Positions 63,137 through 64,000 of a stretch of 64,000 nt of DNA are shown here, piece by piece (position 1 is the first letter of the stretch; the number at the start of each line of letters is the position of its first letter). A program made the position numbers and the translations under genes. The notes under the pieces are model-generated. The model ran no database searches and was not told the DNA's origin. It saw only the letters and a list, made by a program, of their open reading frames with translations. Source of the stretch: Bacteroidota bacterium (lineage in GTDB: Bacteria > Bacteroidota > Bacteroidia > Chitinophagales > Chitinophagaceae); contig CAUJDL010000087.1 of the NCBI GenBank assembly GCA_963169635.1, forward strand, positions 16,360-80,359, given 5' to 3'.

Positions 63137-64000
63137 TTAATTATCGCTTGTTAAGAAAACTGCATTACAAAATAAAAGTTTTCCATTCTCCCAAAATAGC
63201 CTAAACATTGGGTTTTCAGCAAAAAATATTAATTGTCCTTTGCCAATACTTGTAGCACCTAATACAGTTCCATTTTTTAATTTTTCTTTTACTTTATAAC
63301 CTGTAAATCCTGCTACATAATTTTCTTTTTTTAATACACCTACATTCCATCCTTCTTTCATAAACTCATAAATATTAGCATCTGTTTTTAATGTGTAATA
63401 AATAGAGTCGTAACCAAAAGCTAATGGATGTGTATTATCTAATTCAATTTTATAAATAGCACCAGGTATATAAGAAGGTAAATAATCTTTTTCTCTATCA
63501 GCATATTTTTTTAGTAAACTAATATCTTCTTTATCTGTTTCTTTTTCATTATCTGCTTTATATTTAATACCAATTTCTAATTTAGCTATTTGACTAACTG
63601 CATTTTCTAGAGCAATAACTTTACCACCATTAGCCATAAATTCTTTTAATTTTTCTCCACTATTTTTATCATTTAAAAATTTATAATAACCATCTGGCAT
63701 AATAATTACTTGATAGTTAGAGATATTTGTTCTATCAAAATCATTAGCATTAATAAGTGTTATAGGATAACCTAAAGTTCTATCAAAGAAATGCCAAATT
63801 TCTCCAGCAGCTAAAGAAGATACACCATCACCAGTAAGCAAAACAATTTTAGGTGCAGTAATTTGTTTTACAGATGGGCTACCAAAATCTACACCTTTAT
63901 CCATAAATCCTGTTGCTACTTCATCAATTTCTACATCAATAATTTTAGCTAAATCATTCATTGCAGTATTAATATTTTCTATTGTATTGCCTGATTTTAT
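63137..64000 (-). CDS. M14-family zinc carboxypeptidase, C-terminal part only (5' end outside the window)
   Basis: The frame stays open to base 64000 (IKSGNTIENINTAMNDLAKIID reads straight through), so the ATG in the track at 63961 is internal. The visible 287 residues lack the zinc-binding peptidase core. They contain the C-terminal domain of large secreted Bacteroidota M14 peptidases: DKGVDFGSPSVKQITAPKIVLLTGDGVSSLAAGEIWHFFDRTLGYPITLIN, a class I amidotransferase-like fold with no catalytic Cys seen. Assignment to M14 rests on recognising this characteristic tail, so it is moderately confident. It is the first visible gene of the run leading to PIG-L (32-base gap), and was probably secreted or periplasmic. 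Confidence 0.72.
   Translation of the reverse strand: MKSGNTIENINTAMNDLAKIIDVEIDEVATGFMDKGVDFGSPSVKQITAPKIVLLTGDGVSSLAAGEIWHFFDRTLGYPITLINANDFDRTNISNYQVIIMPDGYYKFLNDKNSGEKLKEFMANGGKVIALENAVSQIAKLEIGIKYKADNEKETDKEDISLLKKYADREKDYLPSYIPGAIYKIELDNTHPLAFGYDSIYYTLKTDANIYEFMKEGWNVGVLKKENYVAGFTGYKVKEKLKNGTVLGATSIGKGQLIFFAENPMFRLFWENGKLLFCNAVFLTSDN

Noticed and set aside
62807-63154. 115-aa plus-strand ORF opposite the PIG-L gene
   Set aside because: Antisense to the signal peptide and catalytic region of a well supported gene.

Overview
The window is AT-rich chromosomal DNA from a member of the Bacteroidota, most likely Chitinophagales/Chitinophagaceae-like. The evidence is three secreted proteins with type IX secretion (T9SS) C-terminal sorting domains, OmpA-family proteins with TSP3 linkers, a bifunctional MaeB malic enzyme, an 'orphan' TonB-like protein, few recognisable Shine-Dalgarno sequences, and at least two promoters of the Bacteroidota type (TTTG-N19-TAnnTTTG). 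I recognised no tRNA, rRNA, CRISPR array, insertion sequence, integrase or phage gene. Gene order is ordinary chromosomal housekeeping mixed with envelope and surface genes.

Layout. 1-6.1 kb: 3' end of dnaK, converging on a papain-like membrane cysteine peptidase, an MlaE-type lipid transport permease and maeB. 6.2-11.1 kb: a small secreted protein, a PLP-dependent ACC deaminase-like enzyme and a NarL-type response regulator on the minus strand. A 377-bp intergenic region with two exact DnaA-box-like sites follows, then on the plus strand an unknown 136-aa protein, a 7-TM membrane protein that starts at TTG, and a HisKA_3 sensor kinase. 11.1-13.4 kb: a CPA2 cation/proton antiporter with two RCK_C domains. 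13.5-20.4 kb: a complete tripartite RND efflux operon (tetR-tolC-adaptor-pump) with its terminator and a candidate TetR operator. 20.5-31 kb: a DUF502 protein, an unknown secreted 746-aa-class protein with a possible His/Cys dyad of the caspase/gingipain type, an OmpR-type regulator, dxs, an EVE-domain protein, a secreted unknown, and the operon pfkA-pyk-acid phosphatase. 31-40 kb: lnt, an alpha/beta hydrolase, a PKD-domain T9SS type B protein, and a secreted PHP-type metallohydrolase with a T9SS type A tail. 40-48.7 kb: recJ and a polyprenyl diphosphate synthase (minus), then two tandem OmpA-family paralogues, a TonB-like protein and folC (plus). 48.7-57.4 kb: a 671-bp leader region and a giant 2670-aa surface protein with five 274-aa repeats in perfect 822-bp register. 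57.4-64 kb (minus): a likely operon of an M14 carboxypeptidase (5' end outside the window), a PIG-L deacetylase, a newly spotted 40-aa membrane protein, a sodium:solute symporter and a GH13 glycosidase.

How the parts may work together. The surface theme (T9SS cargo, OmpA anchors, TonB-like protein, lnt, MlaE, RND pump) fits a gliding or surface-attached heterotrophic bacterium. The 57-64 kb cluster reads as extracytoplasmic breakdown by a peptidase and a deacetylase, followed by Na+-coupled uptake and cytoplasmic glycan handling. The 8-11 kb block may be one signalling unit: membrane protein, kinase and a distant regulator. I did not find a defence system or an obviously new multi-gene machine. 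The best candidates for undescribed biology are the secreted His/Cys-dyad protein at 21.2-23.4 kb, the 40-aa symporter companion at 60.5 kb, the phase-locked repeats of the giant adhesin, and the intergenic DnaA-box-like sites.
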